The notes under the pieces are model-generated. The model was not told the origin of the DNA. It did not search any database and saw only the letters and a list, made by a program, of their open reading frames with translations. 64,000 bases of DNA. It comes from Brooklawnia sp032229645 (GTDB lineage Bacteria; Actinomycetota; Actinomycetes; Propionibacteriales; Propionibacteriaceae). The DNA is taken from contig CAVRLB010000001.1 in assembly GCA_963722295.1 (NCBI GenBank), positions 992,001 through 1,056,000 on the forward strand, given 5' to 3'. Made by a program: the position numbers and the translations under genes. Shown here one piece after another: positions 1 through 9,350 of this stretch (position 1 is its first letter; each line of letters opens with the position of its first letter).

Positions 1-2
1 AA

Positions 3-677
3 TCGAGCGGGGTGCCGTACCTGGTACTGACGAACAACTCGATTTTCACCCGCCGCGATCTGTCGGCCCGGCTCGCGACCTCGGGGCTCGAGATTCCCGA
101 GGACCGAATCTGGACGAGCGCTGCAGCAACCGCCGATTTCCTCGCATCCCAGAGTCCGGGTGGCAGTGCATACGTGATCGGTGAGGCCGGGCTGACGACC
201 GCTTTGCATCAGCAGGGCTTTGTCATGACCGACAGCAACCCCGAGTTCGTCGTGCTCGGCGAGACTCGCAACTACTCCTTCTCGGCGATCACCCAGGCCA
301 TCCGGTTGATCGAGGGCGGCGCCAAGTTCATCGCGACCAATCCGGATGTCTCGGGCCCTTCACCCGAGGGCACGCTTCCTGCGACCGGCTCGGTTGCCGC
401 GCTCGTCACGACGGCCACCAACCGCAGGCCCTACTTCGTGGGCAAGCCGAACCCGATCATGATCCGGGCCGGGCTCAACCGCATCGGCGCCCATTCGGAG
501 ACCACCGCTTTCGTCGGCGACCGGATGGACACCGATATGCGCTCGGGCCTGGAGGCCGGGCTGCAAACCCATCTCGTGCTCACCGGCTCGACCGGAATCA
601 ACGATGTCAGCACCTATCCGTTCCGCCCGGTTGCGATTCACGAGGGCATCGGCGGAGTTCTGCCACTGATCTCCTGA
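3..677 (+). CDS. HAD-IIA (NagD-like) sugar phosphatase, 5' partial
   Basis: This is a member of the haloacid dehalogenase superfamily, subclass IIA, which dephosphorylates small phosphorylated metabolites; the substrate cannot be told from sequence. The reading frame is open to the left edge of the window, so the GTG at position 12 is probably not the start. The nucleophile motif DxDG, expected about 25-30 residues upstream of the visible TNNS motif, lies outside the window. Visible are motif II (TNNS near residue 8 of the GTG-started form), the motif III lysine in GKPNP, and motif IV GDRMDTD, in the order typical of NagD/AraL proteins. It ends 26 bp before the convergent ABC ATPase stop. Family assignment is firm; specificity is open. 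Confidence 0.88.
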   Translation, partial: SSGVPYLVLTNNSIFTRRDLSARLATSGLEIPEDRIWTSAAATADFLASQSPGGSAYVIGEAGLTTALHQQGFVMTDSNPEFVVLGETRNYSFSAITQAIRLIEGGAKFIATNPDVSGPSPEGTLPATGSVAALVTTATNRRPYFVGKPNPIMIRAGLNRIGAHSETTAFVGDRMDTDMRSGLEAGLQTHLVLTGSTGINDVSTYPFRPVAIHEGIGGVLPLIS

Positions 678-702
678 CCGTTGCAGCTACCGCGTCCCCT
701 GT

Positions 703-1509
703 TCACTCCCCGGGGACGCGGCGCAGTGGCATCAGTGGAATGACCAGCGGACGCCCGGTCAGCGGATCGATGCTGATCTGCGCGCGAATCTTGAAGACAT
801 CGGCTAGCAGTTTTTCGGTCAGCACCGTCTCCACCCGACCGGTGTCCGCGATCTTGCCGTCGTGCATCACGATCAGATGGTCGGCGTATCGGGCTGCCAG
901 CATCAGGTCATGCAGGACGAGCACCATGGTGCGGTGCTCGTCCTGGTTGAGCCGGCGCACCAATTCAAGAACCTCCAGCTGGTTGGCGATGTCGAGATAG
1001 GTGGTCGGCTCGTCCAGCAGCATGGTCGGCGGATCCTGCGCCAGCAGCAGCGAGATCCACACCCGCTGCCGCTGGCCGCCGGACAGTTCGTCCACCGGAC
1101 GATCGGCCAGATCGAGCACGCCGCAGGCCTCCAACGCATGCCTCACGGCGGTCTCGTCCTCGAACGACCACTGCTGCAGCATTTTCTGATGCGGATATCG
1201 TCCGCGCGCGGCCAGATCCGCCACTGTGATGCCATAGGGAGCCTGCGACTGCTGCGGCAAGAGCCCGAGCCGGCGAGCGAATTCCTTCGAGCCGACGGTG
1301 TTGATGGCTTTGCCGTCCAGCATCACAGCCCCCTGTTTGGGGGCCAGCAGGCGCGACATCGCCCGCAGCAGCGTCGACTTTCCGCAGGCGTTCGGGCCGA
1401 CGATGATGGTCACCTGGCCGTGCGGGATCTGCACGCTCAGGTTCTGCGAGACGATGCGCTCGTCATAGGCCAGGGTGAGGCCCTGACCGTGGATATGTGG
1501 GGAGTTCAC
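703..1509 (-). CDS. Iron-siderophore ABC transporter, ATP-binding protein (FecE/FhuC-like)
   Basis: This is the ATPase of a type II importer that energises uptake of ferric siderophores through the two permeases encoded just upstream in its operon. The 268-residue protein has a Walker A motif GPNACGKST near residue 38, a LSGGQ signature near residue 142 and a Walker B MLLDEPT near residue 162, with a switch His in VLHD. Length and spacing match FecE/FhuC/FepC proteins. The last base of the upstream permease stop is about 38 bp away, consistent with one transcript from the lipoprotein gene at 4655 through to 703. The neighbours and the iron box at 4700-4718 argue for an iron rather than a cobalamin substrate. 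Confidence 0.93.
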   Translation of the reverse strand: MNSPHIHGQGLTLAYDERIVSQNLSVQIPHGQVTIIVGPNACGKSTLLRAMSRLLAPKQGAVMLDGKAINTVGSKEFARRLGLLPQQSQAPYGITVADLAARGRYPHQKMLQQWSFEDETAVRHALEACGVLDLADRPVDELSGGQRQRVWISLLLAQDPPTMLLDEPTTYLDIANQLEVLELVRRLNQDEHRTMVLVLHDLMLAARYADHLIVMHDGKIADTGRVETVLTEKLLADVFKIRAQISIDPLTGRPLVIPLMPLRRVPGE

Positions 1510-1547
1510 GATCGCATTCCTTCCGGCGGGCTCGGGCTTGCGCGAGC

Positions 1548-2624
1548 TCAGATCTGCTTGCTACGGGTCAACAGCCAGGCAAGATAGCTGCCGCCGATCA
1601 GGCCTGTCACCTGGCCGATCGGCAGCGTCGCCACCGTGGGGATCGCCTGGCTGATGACATCGGCGCCCAACAGCAGGCAGGCACCCATCGATGCCGCCGG
1701 GATGACACCTATTCCTCTGGCACGGGTGAGGCGACCGGCGATCTGCGGCGCGGACAGCGCGATGAAAGCGATCGGACCGACGGCTGCCGTTGCCAGCGCG
1801 GCCAGGGACACTCCACAGAAGATCAGCCAGCGCCTGGTCGGCTCGGCGCGAACGCCGAGCTGGCTGGCGATGTCGTCGCCCATCTCGAGCAGGGTCGCCC
1901 GTCGAACCAGGAGCATGCTGAGCGGCACCACGATGATCGTCCCGATCGATACCGGCAGCACCTGAGTCCACTGCCGTCCGTCCAGCGACCCGGCCACCCA
2001 GATATTGGCTGCCACGGCTTCTTCGACACGCCCGCGCACCATCAGCAGGCTGTTGTACGAGCCGAGCAACGCCCCCATCCCCAGGCCGATCAAGACGAGC
2101 CGGTAGCCGCCGGTGATTCCGCCCTTGAGGCTCAGCAGATAGATGGCCAGCGCGGTCCCGGTTCCGCCGATCAGCGCGGCCAGCATCACCTGAATCGGGC
2201 CGGCGTTGAAGAGCACGATCTGAGTGATCGCACCGGAGGCGGCACCGGTCGTCAAACCGATCACATCGGGAGAACCCAGTGCATTGTTCGAGACCGACTG
2301 GAAGATGGCGCCGGACACCCCGAGCGCGGCGCCGGCAGTGAGCGCAGCCACCACGCGCGGCAGCCGCAGGCCCATGGCCAGCACATACTTCTTCTCGCCG
2401 TGGCCCAGCACGGCAGGCCAAACCTCGGAAACAGGGATCGTCACCTTGCCCTGGTTGAGCCCGATGACCGCCAGCGCGACAGCCGCAATGAGCAGGATGG
2501 CGACAACCAGCAGCGCCCGCGGCTGCAGGATCAATGACAGACCCCGGAAGCGGATGAGCACACCGCTGACGAGCGGACGCTGGGCTCGTCCGGATGCGGT
2601 GAATCGGTCGGCGATCCGGCTCAC
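1548..2624 (-). CDS. FecCD-family ABC permease 2
   Basis: This inner-membrane permease of the FecCD/BtuC family has about ten hydrophobic segments across 358 residues. It begins with GTG and overlaps the stop of the preceding permease by four bases (GTGA), a strong sign of translational coupling. The family hallmarks of alternating Gly-rich helices and the coupling stretch are present. With the permease at 2621-3655 it would form the heterodimeric channel for a ferric-siderophore importer. Confidence 0.92.
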   Translation of the reverse strand: MSRIADRFTASGRAQRPLVSGVLIRFRGLSLILQPRALLVVAILLIAAVALAVIGLNQGKVTIPVSEVWPAVLGHGEKKYVLAMGLRLPRVVAALTAGAALGVSGAIFQSVSNNALGSPDVIGLTTGAASGAITQIVLFNAGPIQVMLAALIGGTGTALAIYLLSLKGGITGGYRLVLIGLGMGALLGSYNSLLMVRGRVEEAVAANIWVAGSLDGRQWTQVLPVSIGTIIVVPLSMLLVRRATLLEMGDDIASQLGVRAEPTRRWLIFCGVSLAALATAAVGPIAFIALSAPQIAGRLTRARGIGVIPAASMGACLLLGADVISQAIPTVATLPIGQVTGLIGGSYLAWLLTRSKQI

Positions 2625-3655
2625 AGCTGGGCCAACTTCCGCCGGCGCACGATGTTGATGAAGACCGGGGCTCCGATGAAACCGATCATGATTCCCACAC
2701 TGATTTCACCGGAGCTGACCACCAGGCGCCCGGCCACGTCGGCGGCGAGCACGATGGCCGCCGCGATCAGGGCGGACGCCGGAATCAGCTTGCGATGGTT
2801 GAGACCCACGATCTGGCGTCCGAGATGGGGCGCGGTCAGACCGACGAAGCCGATCGGACCGACTGCGGCGGTGGACGCCCCGCACATCAGCATGACGACG
2901 ACCGCGGCGAGACTGAGCACCATCGTGGGGTGCGCTCCCAGCGAACGACTCAGGTCGGCGCCCAGCGCGCTCGCGTCCAGCGAGTTGGCCAAAGCCATGG
3001 CGATCAGCAGCCCGACGACGACCGCGATTCCGGTCGGCAGGAGCAAATCGGGACCGCGCCCTTCGAGAGAGCCTACGGTCCAACTGCGGAAGCGGTCGAA
3101 GACCTCTTCATCGGAGTTGATGATGATCATCCGCGTGGCGGCCAGCAGCACGACGCTGAGGGCTGAGCCTGCGAGCACCAGCCTGACCGGGCCCGCCCCT
3201 TGCCGCACCCCACCCAGCAGATAGACCGCGGCGCCGGCCAACCCTGCACCGACGAATCCGAAGACCAGGCCGGCGGTGAGCGCATGAAACCCGAAGAAGG
3301 CCACGCCACAGGCAACCGCGAAGGTGGCTCCCGCGTTGACTCCGAGCAGGCCCGGCTCCGCCAGCGGATTGCGGGTGAGCGCTTGGATGACGACACCGGA
3401 AGCGCCCAGACCGGCACCGACGATCAGGGCGATGATCGTTCGCGGCACCCGGACATTGCGGACCAGCAGTTGGGCGGTCACCTGCGGATCGAAGTGAAAA
3501 TAGGCGTCCCAGACCTGCTGGAAGCCGACCGCTGCGTCGCCCAGGACGATCGACACCGGAACGAGCACGACGATGAGCAACCCCGCCATGACAAGCCACA
3601 CGGCGTCACCCCGAAGGGCACGCCGGGTGGGCTTGAGGACCGATGTCGACGACAA
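2621..3655 (-). CDS. FecCD-family ABC permease 1
   Basis: This is the second FecCD-type permease of the importer. The open frame extends to 3760, but the first 35 codons are Ser/Thr/Pro-rich and lie over the 3' end of the binding-protein gene. A TTG at 3655, a few bases after that gene's stop, gives a 344-residue protein of typical family length, so I prefer that start; a start further in is possible. About ten transmembrane helices follow, beginning with the hydrophobic run WLVMAGLLIVVLVP. The 3' end overlaps the next permease by four bases. Confidence 0.88.
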   Translation of the reverse strand: MSSTSVLKPTRRALRGDAVWLVMAGLLIVVLVPVSIVLGDAAVGFQQVWDAYFHFDPQVTAQLLVRNVRVPRTIIALIVGAGLGASGVVIQALTRNPLAEPGLLGVNAGATFAVACGVAFFGFHALTAGLVFGFVGAGLAGAAVYLLGGVRQGAGPVRLVLAGSALSVVLLAATRMIIINSDEEVFDRFRSWTVGSLEGRGPDLLLPTGIAVVVGLLIAMALANSLDASALGADLSRSLGAHPTMVLSLAAVVVMLMCGASTAAVGPIGFVGLTAPHLGRQIVGLNHRKLIPASALIAAAIVLAADVAGRLVVSSGEISVGIMIGFIGAPVFINIVRRRKLAQL

Positions 3656-3659
3656 CGGA

Positions 3660-4655
3660 TCAGGCGTTCCCGAAGTTCGCGAGGATCCCGTCGACGATCT
3701 CGTTGGCGGAGTAGTAGTCGATGCGGAAGGAGTTCTTGCCGAGCCCGTAAACCTGCCCATCCTTCACGCTGGGCACGTTGGCGAGCACCGGATCGGTGGC
3801 GAATGCCTGCGCGCCCTCGTTGTCCTTCGACAGAATGAAGGTGGTCTGTGCGGTCAGCTCGGTCAGATTCTCATAGCTTCCCCAGACGAAGTCGTTGCGC
3901 AGCCCTCCCTCCTGGGTGTGCCACTCGGGGTTCGGGTCCTCAATTGCGAAGCCGAGCTCTTCGAGCAACTGGGCGTGTGGCCCGACCTCGCGTCCAATCT
4001 GGTTGTTCTGACCCGGACCGTTGAACGAGATGATGTTTGCCTTCCCCTCGGGAACGGTGATCTTGCCGGCGACATCCTTGACGTGCGCCTCGAAGTCCGA
4101 GATGGCCGACTCTGCGGCGTCGTTCAGGCCCGCTGCCTCGGCCAGCTTCCGGCTGGTGTCCTGCCAGGTGCCGTTGCCATAGTCGACGACGACGGTCGGC
4201 GCGATCGCCTGCAGATCGGCCAGGTTGTCCTCGACAGAGTCGGCACCCGACGACGAGACCACGATGAGGTCCGGATCTTGCGCGATGACCGCTTCGAGGT
4301 CGGGGCTGCCCGCCGACCACAGGGTCTGGACGCCCTTCTGATCCGCGACATCGGCCCACTGTGCGAAGAACTGGCCATTGGCGGCGGCACCGGAAGCGAT
4401 GACCGGGGCGTCAAAGGCGAGCAGCCCGCCGGTCAGGGTGACGGAGGTGGACACGATGCGTTGCGGCCGAGCGGGGATCTCGGTGATGGTGCCGTCGTAG
4501 TTCTCGAAGCTGAGCGGGAAGCCTGCCGCGCTGGCCGGCTGAGTGGAGACACTGGATCCCGCGCTGGGTTCTTCGGTGGACGAACCGCAGGCGGTGAGTG
4601 CCAGGGAGACGGTTACCAGCAGTACTGCGCCGTAACGGACGAGGCTGCGAGTCAT
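3660..4655 (-). CDS. Siderophore-binding lipoprotein (FepB/FecB type)
   Basis: This is the extracytoplasmic substrate-binding protein that delivers ferric siderophore to the FecCD permeases. The start at ATG 4655 is preceded by AAGGA. It begins with a lipoprotein signal: MTRS with basic residues, a hydrophobic core, then the lipobox LTAC with the modified Cys near residue 22. The following Ser/Thr/Glu-rich linker leads to a periplasmic-binding-protein fold with the PQRIVSTS stretch typical of family PF01497. It is 331 residues long. It is the first gene of the importer operon and has an iron box 45 bp upstream of its start. A longer frame running to 5093 crosses the esterase gene and is not real. 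Confidence 0.92.
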   Translation of the reverse strand: MTRSLVRYGAVLLVTVSLALTACGSSTEEPSAGSSVSTQPASAAGFPLSFENYDGTITEIPARPQRIVSTSVTLTGGLLAFDAPVIASGAAANGQFFAQWADVADQKGVQTLWSAGSPDLEAVIAQDPDLIVVSSSGADSVEDNLADLQAIAPTVVVDYGNGTWQDTSRKLAEAAGLNDAAESAISDFEAHVKDVAGKITVPEGKANIISFNGPGQNNQIGREVGPHAQLLEELGFAIEDPNPEWHTQEGGLRNDFVWGSYENLTELTAQTTFILSKDNEGAQAFATDPVLANVPSVKDGQVYGLGKNSFRIDYYSANEIVDGILANFGNA

Positions 4656-4699
4656 AGATGGAGTTCCTTTCCGGGACTCTTGATCGGACCAAACGTTGG

Positions 4700-4718
4700 T
4701 TAGCCTAGCCTCACCTAA
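4700..4718 (-). promoter_or_regulatory. DtxR/IdeR iron box
   Basis: The 19-mer TTAGCCTAGCCTCACCTAA is a near-palindrome that I score as 16 of 19 matches to the remembered DtxR/IdeR operator TTAGGTTAGCCTAACCTAA. It lies 45 bp upstream of the binding-protein ATG, where a repressor would block transcription under iron-replete conditions. It also sits downstream of the esterase gene, so the esterase may have its own promoter. Confidence 0.85.
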
Positions 4719-4819
4719 GCCAGTCCTCACCGTCGATCGGGTCCCGAGACGGTAACAAAGCGATAACGACTGGATCCAATCCGCCGACCAGTGCGCACCG
4801 GTCAAACCGGGATCCAGGA

Positions 4820-6106
4820 TCAGTTGAAGCGACGCAGCTGCGCGATCAGACCGGCAGGCAGCGTCCGGCGCCACCAGACGATGTCGTGCCCGCCGCGAAC
4901 CAGGTCGACCGGCGTCTCGAGGAGCGCGCCGGCCGAACGCAGCGCTTCCCTGGCCTGCAAGACCGTGGTGGCCAGCGTGTTCTCCAGCAGCCCAAGCTGA
5001 ACGACCACCGGCGAGCTGGCGCCACGGGCGTCCGCGAATTCGGTGAACCAGCGGCCGGCGGTCGGCGCCATGGCGGCGTCGGTCGGCCACCACAGCGAGG
5101 GCGACTGGGCCACCGCCCCGGCGATCGGTCCGCGGTGCCGAACGGCGCTGAGCATCGCGAACAACCCGCCGAGGCTTGAGCCGGCGGTGATCCAGGGCGC
5201 ACTCAAGGAGCCGTCAAGAACATCGGCGACACGCTCCAGCAACAGCTCGGACTCGTCGAGTTCGCAGGCGTAGTCCAGCTGACGCACCCCCGGTCCCCCG
5301 GCGTGCAGCAGCACCAACTGAACCGGCGGAATCTGGCCGGTGCCGATGGCATGGTGCAGCGAATCGATCAGGAGATCGTCGCTCAGCCAGACCTCTCCGT
5401 CGAGGACCAGGACGATGGGCGCATCGGCGGCGCTCTGCGGATGCCGGAAGACCGTCACCGGCAACTCTGCACCGCTGACCGGCCCAGTGATCTGCCGCTC
5501 GCTTCGCTCCCAGTCTTCGGCGCGGCTGGCGGCAGGTAGTCGAGGAGCGTCCGGCAATGCGACCACACTGTGCAGCGCAGGGTGCAGTTTGTTCGGCAGC
5601 TGTTCACGCGCCAGCGGATCAGCGCGGATGGACGCGGCGACCTGCTGCAGCTGCCGCGCAGAGAACGGCTCATGCAGCGGTGCGGTGGGTAGCGGAGATG
5701 GCGGGGTGATGAATTGGTAGCCGGCTATCCAGTCGTTGGGCATCTCGATGCTCAGCACCGCGAGATCGGTGCCGTCCAACCGCCGCATCGCGGTATCGCC
5801 GGGATCGAGGTGGTCGGTGAGCCGGTTGGCTGCCAGGTAGACCAGCTCGGCGCCGGGACCGCGGTAGCAGAATGTGACGATGCTGTGGCCCGGCGTCGGT
5901 GACGGTTCGACCAGCGGAGAGCCATCTTGAAGGTCAGCCGCGACGAACTCGTCAACCAACGCGACGGCCTCGTCCCGGGACGAACGAGCCAGCGCCGCCT
6001 GCAGTCGTTCAACGGCCGGCGATACCGCGCGCGGCAGCGGCCAGGGCCGGAAGGCGTGCGGCGGAATGGCGCGGATCAGTCGGGCGTGCTTGGCTTGTTC
6101 GTCCAT
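4820..6106 (-). CDS. Fes-like siderophore esterase
   Basis: This is a predicted cytoplasmic alpha/beta hydrolase related to enterochelin esterase Fes, which cleaves ester bonds of catecholate siderophores to release iron. The 428-residue protein has an N-terminal Fes-type beta domain (to about residue 160, with a DWIAGYQF-like stretch) and a C-terminal esterase domain. The nucleophile elbow GSSLGG places the catalytic Ser at residue 311. The Fes hallmark GGHD followed by WWR places the catalytic His at residue 407. It lies directly upstream of the siderophore importer on the same strand, which supports iron release after uptake. The siderophore itself is not identifiable. Confidence 0.85.
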   Translation of the reverse strand: MDEQAKHARLIRAIPPHAFRPWPLPRAVSPAVERLQAALARSSRDEAVALVDEFVAADLQDGSPLVEPSPTPGHSIVTFCYRGPGAELVYLAANRLTDHLDPGDTAMRRLDGTDLAVLSIEMPNDWIAGYQFITPPSPLPTAPLHEPFSARQLQQVAASIRADPLAREQLPNKLHPALHSVVALPDAPRLPAASRAEDWERSERQITGPVSGAELPVTVFRHPQSAADAPIVLVLDGEVWLSDDLLIDSLHHAIGTGQIPPVQLVLLHAGGPGVRQLDYACELDESELLLERVADVLDGSLSAPWITAGSSLGGLFAMLSAVRHRGPIAGAVAQSPSLWWPTDAAMAPTAGRWFTEFADARGASSPVVVQLGLLENTLATTVLQAREALRSAGALLETPVDLVRGGHDIVWWRRTLPAGLIAQLRRFN

Positions 6107-6186
6107 GTCGCTGAAGGGTAGATGGCAATCAGCCCGAATCCAATCTCATGCCGTCCGGCTCCTGCTCGTCCTCGCTGCGCTGAGCC

Positions 6187-7704
6187 TCAGCGATGCTGCT
6201 GGGGATTGTCGTGGTGCGCGACGAGCCGGCGGGTGGTCAGATCTGCCCCCGTGAGTACGCCACCGCGCCCGAGCAGCCGCCCGCGTTCCCAGTTCGACAA
6301 GCCGAGTTCGGGCTGATTCAGCGCGTACTGGCCGTCCACCCAACGGGTGAAACCGTCACCGACGAACGGGGCGTCCACCAACGCCCGGAACCGCTTGTGA
6401 GCAGCCGGATGCTCGGCAATCAGCGAGGCCACGAAATGCGGGCTGTAGGCGTTGAACAAACCGGCCGCTTGCTCGAGATCGTCGACGACCAGGATGCTGA
6501 TCTCCGGGGTGTCCTCCCACTCCCACTCGGTGCCGAGCCGGTCGACCGGGATCACGGTGGCCCGAGGTTCAAAGACGGCGCCTTCAGCGCGCTTGACCTC
6601 GATCGTGGTGGTGAATGCATCGGCGGGCAGCCAGTGCTCGCTGCCGGACGCGATGTGCAGCCGGGCCCGACCTCCTCTGACTGCTGCGGCCTGGTCGGCG
6701 GCCTCCAGGAGCACCGGGATCAGTCCGGCGGCCCGGTCAGCGGTGATGACGGCAACGTTGAGGGTGTTGCAGACCTTGCGGTCGAGCGAATGCCGGACCG
6801 CTGCCTTGAGGCGATCAGGATCGGCGCTCGTGTCGGCGACCATCCAGGCGCCTCCTGTGCCATGCGCAGAAACCGGGATGCCCGACTGCCGGGCGACCGC
6901 CGATAGTTCGGTGACCGCGCGGCCCGATCCCCGCACCACCGCGAGCGCCAGCCTGCGGTCGCTGAACAGCGCCCAGCCTGCCGAGCGTTCGCGGACAGGG
7001 ATCAGCGAGATCGTTCCGGCGGGGAGTCCGGCCTGTTCCAGAGCCGGATCCAGCGACGTCTGGCAGATCGCCTGAGCGGTCGCCAACGCGTCCGATCCGA
7101 TCCGCAGCACAGCCGTGTTTCCGGTGGCGAGCACGCCGGCGGCGTCCGCGAAGACATTCGGGCGGCCCTCGAAGACGAAACCGATGACGCCGAGCGGCGC
7201 GGTGACGACGCTGACGCTCCAATCGCCATGGTCGACATGGGCGATCTCGTCGCTCGCGCCGGCGGCCAGTTCGCTCTCGATGAGCCCGGCCCAGCCCTCC
7301 AGACCGGCGATCATCTCATCGCGCACTTTGTCGCTGACCACCAGTCGGGTCGTCGAGCGTCCGGCTGCCCTGGCGCGGTGTTCATCGTCCGCATTCGCGG
7401 CGGCTATCTGCGGCCAGGACGCCGCCAGGTTCGCGGCGAAAGCACGGTAGAAGACCCGGATCTGCTCGCGGCCGGTGCTGCGCAACTGCTCGAATGCACG
7501 CGTGGCAGCGTCCACCTGGGTGGTGACGGCCTGATGAACTGCGTCGGGCACGTGCAGCAATGCGCCGGTGTCCTGGACGAAGTAGAGACGGTCACCTGGC
7601 CGGAAGGCTGCTGCCAGATCGGCACCGACCTTGGTGAAACGGTCTCCGCCGAGCGGAATGATCATGCCCGGTTCGAGCCTGGTGAGTTGCTGGGTCGCGT
7701 TCAC
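6187..7704 (-). CDS. Glutamate-5-semialdehyde dehydrogenase-like (ProA family) aldehyde dehydrogenase
   Basis: ProA reduces gamma-glutamyl phosphate to glutamate semialdehyde in proline synthesis. The catalytic Cys is present at residue 312 in the motif KVCNTLN, equivalent to VCNALE in ProA, and the PLGVIGFVFEGRPNV stretch is diagnostic for the family. At 505 residues it is about 80 longer than usual: residues 1-80 form an N-terminal extension absent from ordinary ProA. There is no proB next to it. The start is taken at GTG 7704, preceded by CAGGAG; an open frame to 7761 lacks a ribosome-binding site. It may be a paralogue with another acyl-phosphate substrate. Confidence 0.8.
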   Translation of the reverse strand: MNATQQLTRLEPGMIIPLGGDRFTKVGADLAAAFRPGDRLYFVQDTGALLHVPDAVHQAVTTQVDAATRAFEQLRSTGREQIRVFYRAFAANLAASWPQIAAANADDEHRARAAGRSTTRLVVSDKVRDEMIAGLEGWAGLIESELAAGASDEIAHVDHGDWSVSVVTAPLGVIGFVFEGRPNVFADAAGVLATGNTAVLRIGSDALATAQAICQTSLDPALEQAGLPAGTISLIPVRERSAGWALFSDRRLALAVVRGSGRAVTELSAVARQSGIPVSAHGTGGAWMVADTSADPDRLKAAVRHSLDRKVCNTLNVAVITADRAAGLIPVLLEAADQAAAVRGGRARLHIASGSEHWLPADAFTTTIEVKRAEGAVFEPRATVIPVDRLGTEWEWEDTPEISILVVDDLEQAAGLFNAYSPHFVASLIAEHPAAHKRFRALVDAPFVGDGFTRWVDGQYALNQPELGLSNWERGRLLGRGGVLTGADLTTRRLVAHHDNPQQHR

Positions 7705-7881
7705 GGCCACTCCTGTCGTCCATATCAGCCAACGCACCCAGTCTAGTGGGATGCCCGACATTGGCCGGGGGTCGGCTCCGCGGCCCTGAGATCGGTGGCG
7801 GCAACAGTCTCACAGACCAACACCATCCAATTAGTGAGACGAAATGGTCAGATAATGGACACCGAAAAGGAGTGTTTCTTT

Positions 7882-9318
7882 ATGTCTGCCATCAGCCCCA
7901 CCAGTCCGTCCACGGCCGCAGCGCCCCTCAACTCCCCCGGACGCGTGATTGCCGCGAGCCTGGTCGGCACCACCATCGAGTTCTATGACTTCTACGTCTA
8001 CGCCACCGCAGCGGCCTTGGTCTTCCCGAAGCTGTTCTTCCCGACTGGCAACGAGACCACCGCGCTGATCGCTTCATTCGCCGTCTTCGGTGCTGCGATG
8101 GTCGCCCGTCCGGTCGGCGCGATCTTCTTCGGCCACCTCGGCGACAAGCGCGGACGCAAGACCACGCTGGTCATCAGCCTGCTGACCATGGGCGTCGCGA
8201 CCTTCCTCATCGGCCTGCTGCCCACCTTCCAAAGTGCCGGACTGATCGCACCGATCCTGCTCCTCACCCTGCGACTGTGCCAGGGCTTCGCGCTCGGCGG
8301 TGAATGGTCCGGCGCCGCGCTGGTGGCCACCGAGAATGCTCCCGAAGGCAAGCGCGCCCTCTATGGCACCTTCCCGCAGCTCGGTGCCCCGCTGGGCTTC
8401 ATCGTCGCCAACGGGCTCTTCTTGATCATCAATTTCGCACTGCCGCATCCCGATGGCCCGACCATGCAGTCCGATGCCTTCCTAGCCTGGGGCTGGCGCA
8501 TCCCGTTCATCTTCTCCGCCGTGATGGTGATCATCGGTCTGTGGGTGCGGATGAAGCTGGTGGAGTCGCAGGCCTTCCGTCAGGCCGAGAAGAAGGGCGT
8601 CATCCGCAAGCTGCCGCTCAGCGACACCTTCCACTATCACTGGCGCGAACTCATCCTCGGTACCTTCATCATGCTGGCCACCTACGTGCTGTTCTACTTG
8701 ATGACCACGTTCGCGCTGACCTTCGGCACCAAGTCCCAGGATGCGACCCCAGCGGGCTTGGGCATCGGCTACACCTCGTTCGTCTTGATGCAGATCATCG
8801 GTGTCGTCTTCTTCGGTATCTTCACCCTGCTCGCGGGGCCTGCCGCCGACATGATGGGCCGCCGCAAGCTGCTGATCGGCGTCACCATCGCGATCATCGT
8901 CTTCGGACTGTCCTTCCCGATCTGGACGACGCTGCGCGCCGACGCCATGCTGACCGGCGGACTCACCCAAGCCTTCTTGGTGGTCGGATTCACCCTGATG
9001 GGCATCACGTTCGGCCCGATGGGTGCGCTGCTGCCCGAACTCTTCCCGACCAATGTGCGCTACACCGGTTCGGCGATCGCCTATAACGTGTCGAGCATCC
9101 TGGGTGCGGCGCTCGCCCCGATCATCGCCGTTGCGCTGTGGACGAAGGCCGGCGGCAGCACCTGGATGGTCGGCCTCTATCTGGCCGGCGCCGCAGTACT
9201 GACGCTGATCTCGCTGTTCTTGAGCCGCGAGACCAAGGATCTCAACTACAACGCGGCGTCGTTCGACGAAGAGGCATCCGACTTCGAGAACGACGAACTG
9301 GTCGGTACCGGCGTCTGA
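7882..9318 (+). CDS. MHS-family (metabolite:H+ symporter) MFS transporter
   Basis: This 478-residue major facilitator protein has twelve predicted helices. The loop 2-3 signature GHLGDKRGRKTTL and the N-terminal segment GTTIEFYDFYVYATAAAL are typical of the MHS group (ProP/ShiA/KgtP), which imports carboxylates, betaine or shikimate with protons. The start is ATG 7882 with AAAAGGAG ten bases upstream; the frame is open further upstream but has no better site. The C-terminus is acidic and cytoplasmic. It stands alone, divergent from the ProA-like gene. The substrate cannot be read from sequence. Confidence 0.92.
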   Translation: MSAISPTSPSTAAAPLNSPGRVIAASLVGTTIEFYDFYVYATAAALVFPKLFFPTGNETTALIASFAVFGAAMVARPVGAIFFGHLGDKRGRKTTLVISLLTMGVATFLIGLLPTFQSAGLIAPILLLTLRLCQGFALGGEWSGAALVATENAPEGKRALYGTFPQLGAPLGFIVANGLFLIINFALPHPDGPTMQSDAFLAWGWRIPFIFSAVMVIIGLWVRMKLVESQAFRQAEKKGVIRKLPLSDTFHYHWRELILGTFIMLATYVLFYLMTTFALTFGTKSQDATPAGLGIGYTSFVLMQIIGVVFFGIFTLLAGPAADMMGRRKLLIGVTIAIIVFGLSFPIWTTLRADAMLTGGLTQAFLVVGFTLMGITFGPMGALLPELFPTNVRYTGSAIAYNVSSILGAALAPIIAVALWTKAGGSTWMVGLYLAGAAVLTLISLFLSRETKDLNYNAASFDEEASDFENDELVGTGV

Positions 9319-9350
9319 TTCCTCGCTGACCGCCGCGTTCTGCTCGCTGA

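Noticed and set aside
862..2537. Long plus-strand frames opposite the ABC genes (862-1587, 1497-2537)
   Set aside because: They lie antisense to well-supported ATPase and permease genes and have low-complexity, His/Arg/Gln-rich composition.
3660..5093. 477-residue start-extended binding protein
   Set aside because: The extension overlaps the esterase gene and the iron box. The lipoprotein signal and ribosome-binding site place the start at 4655.
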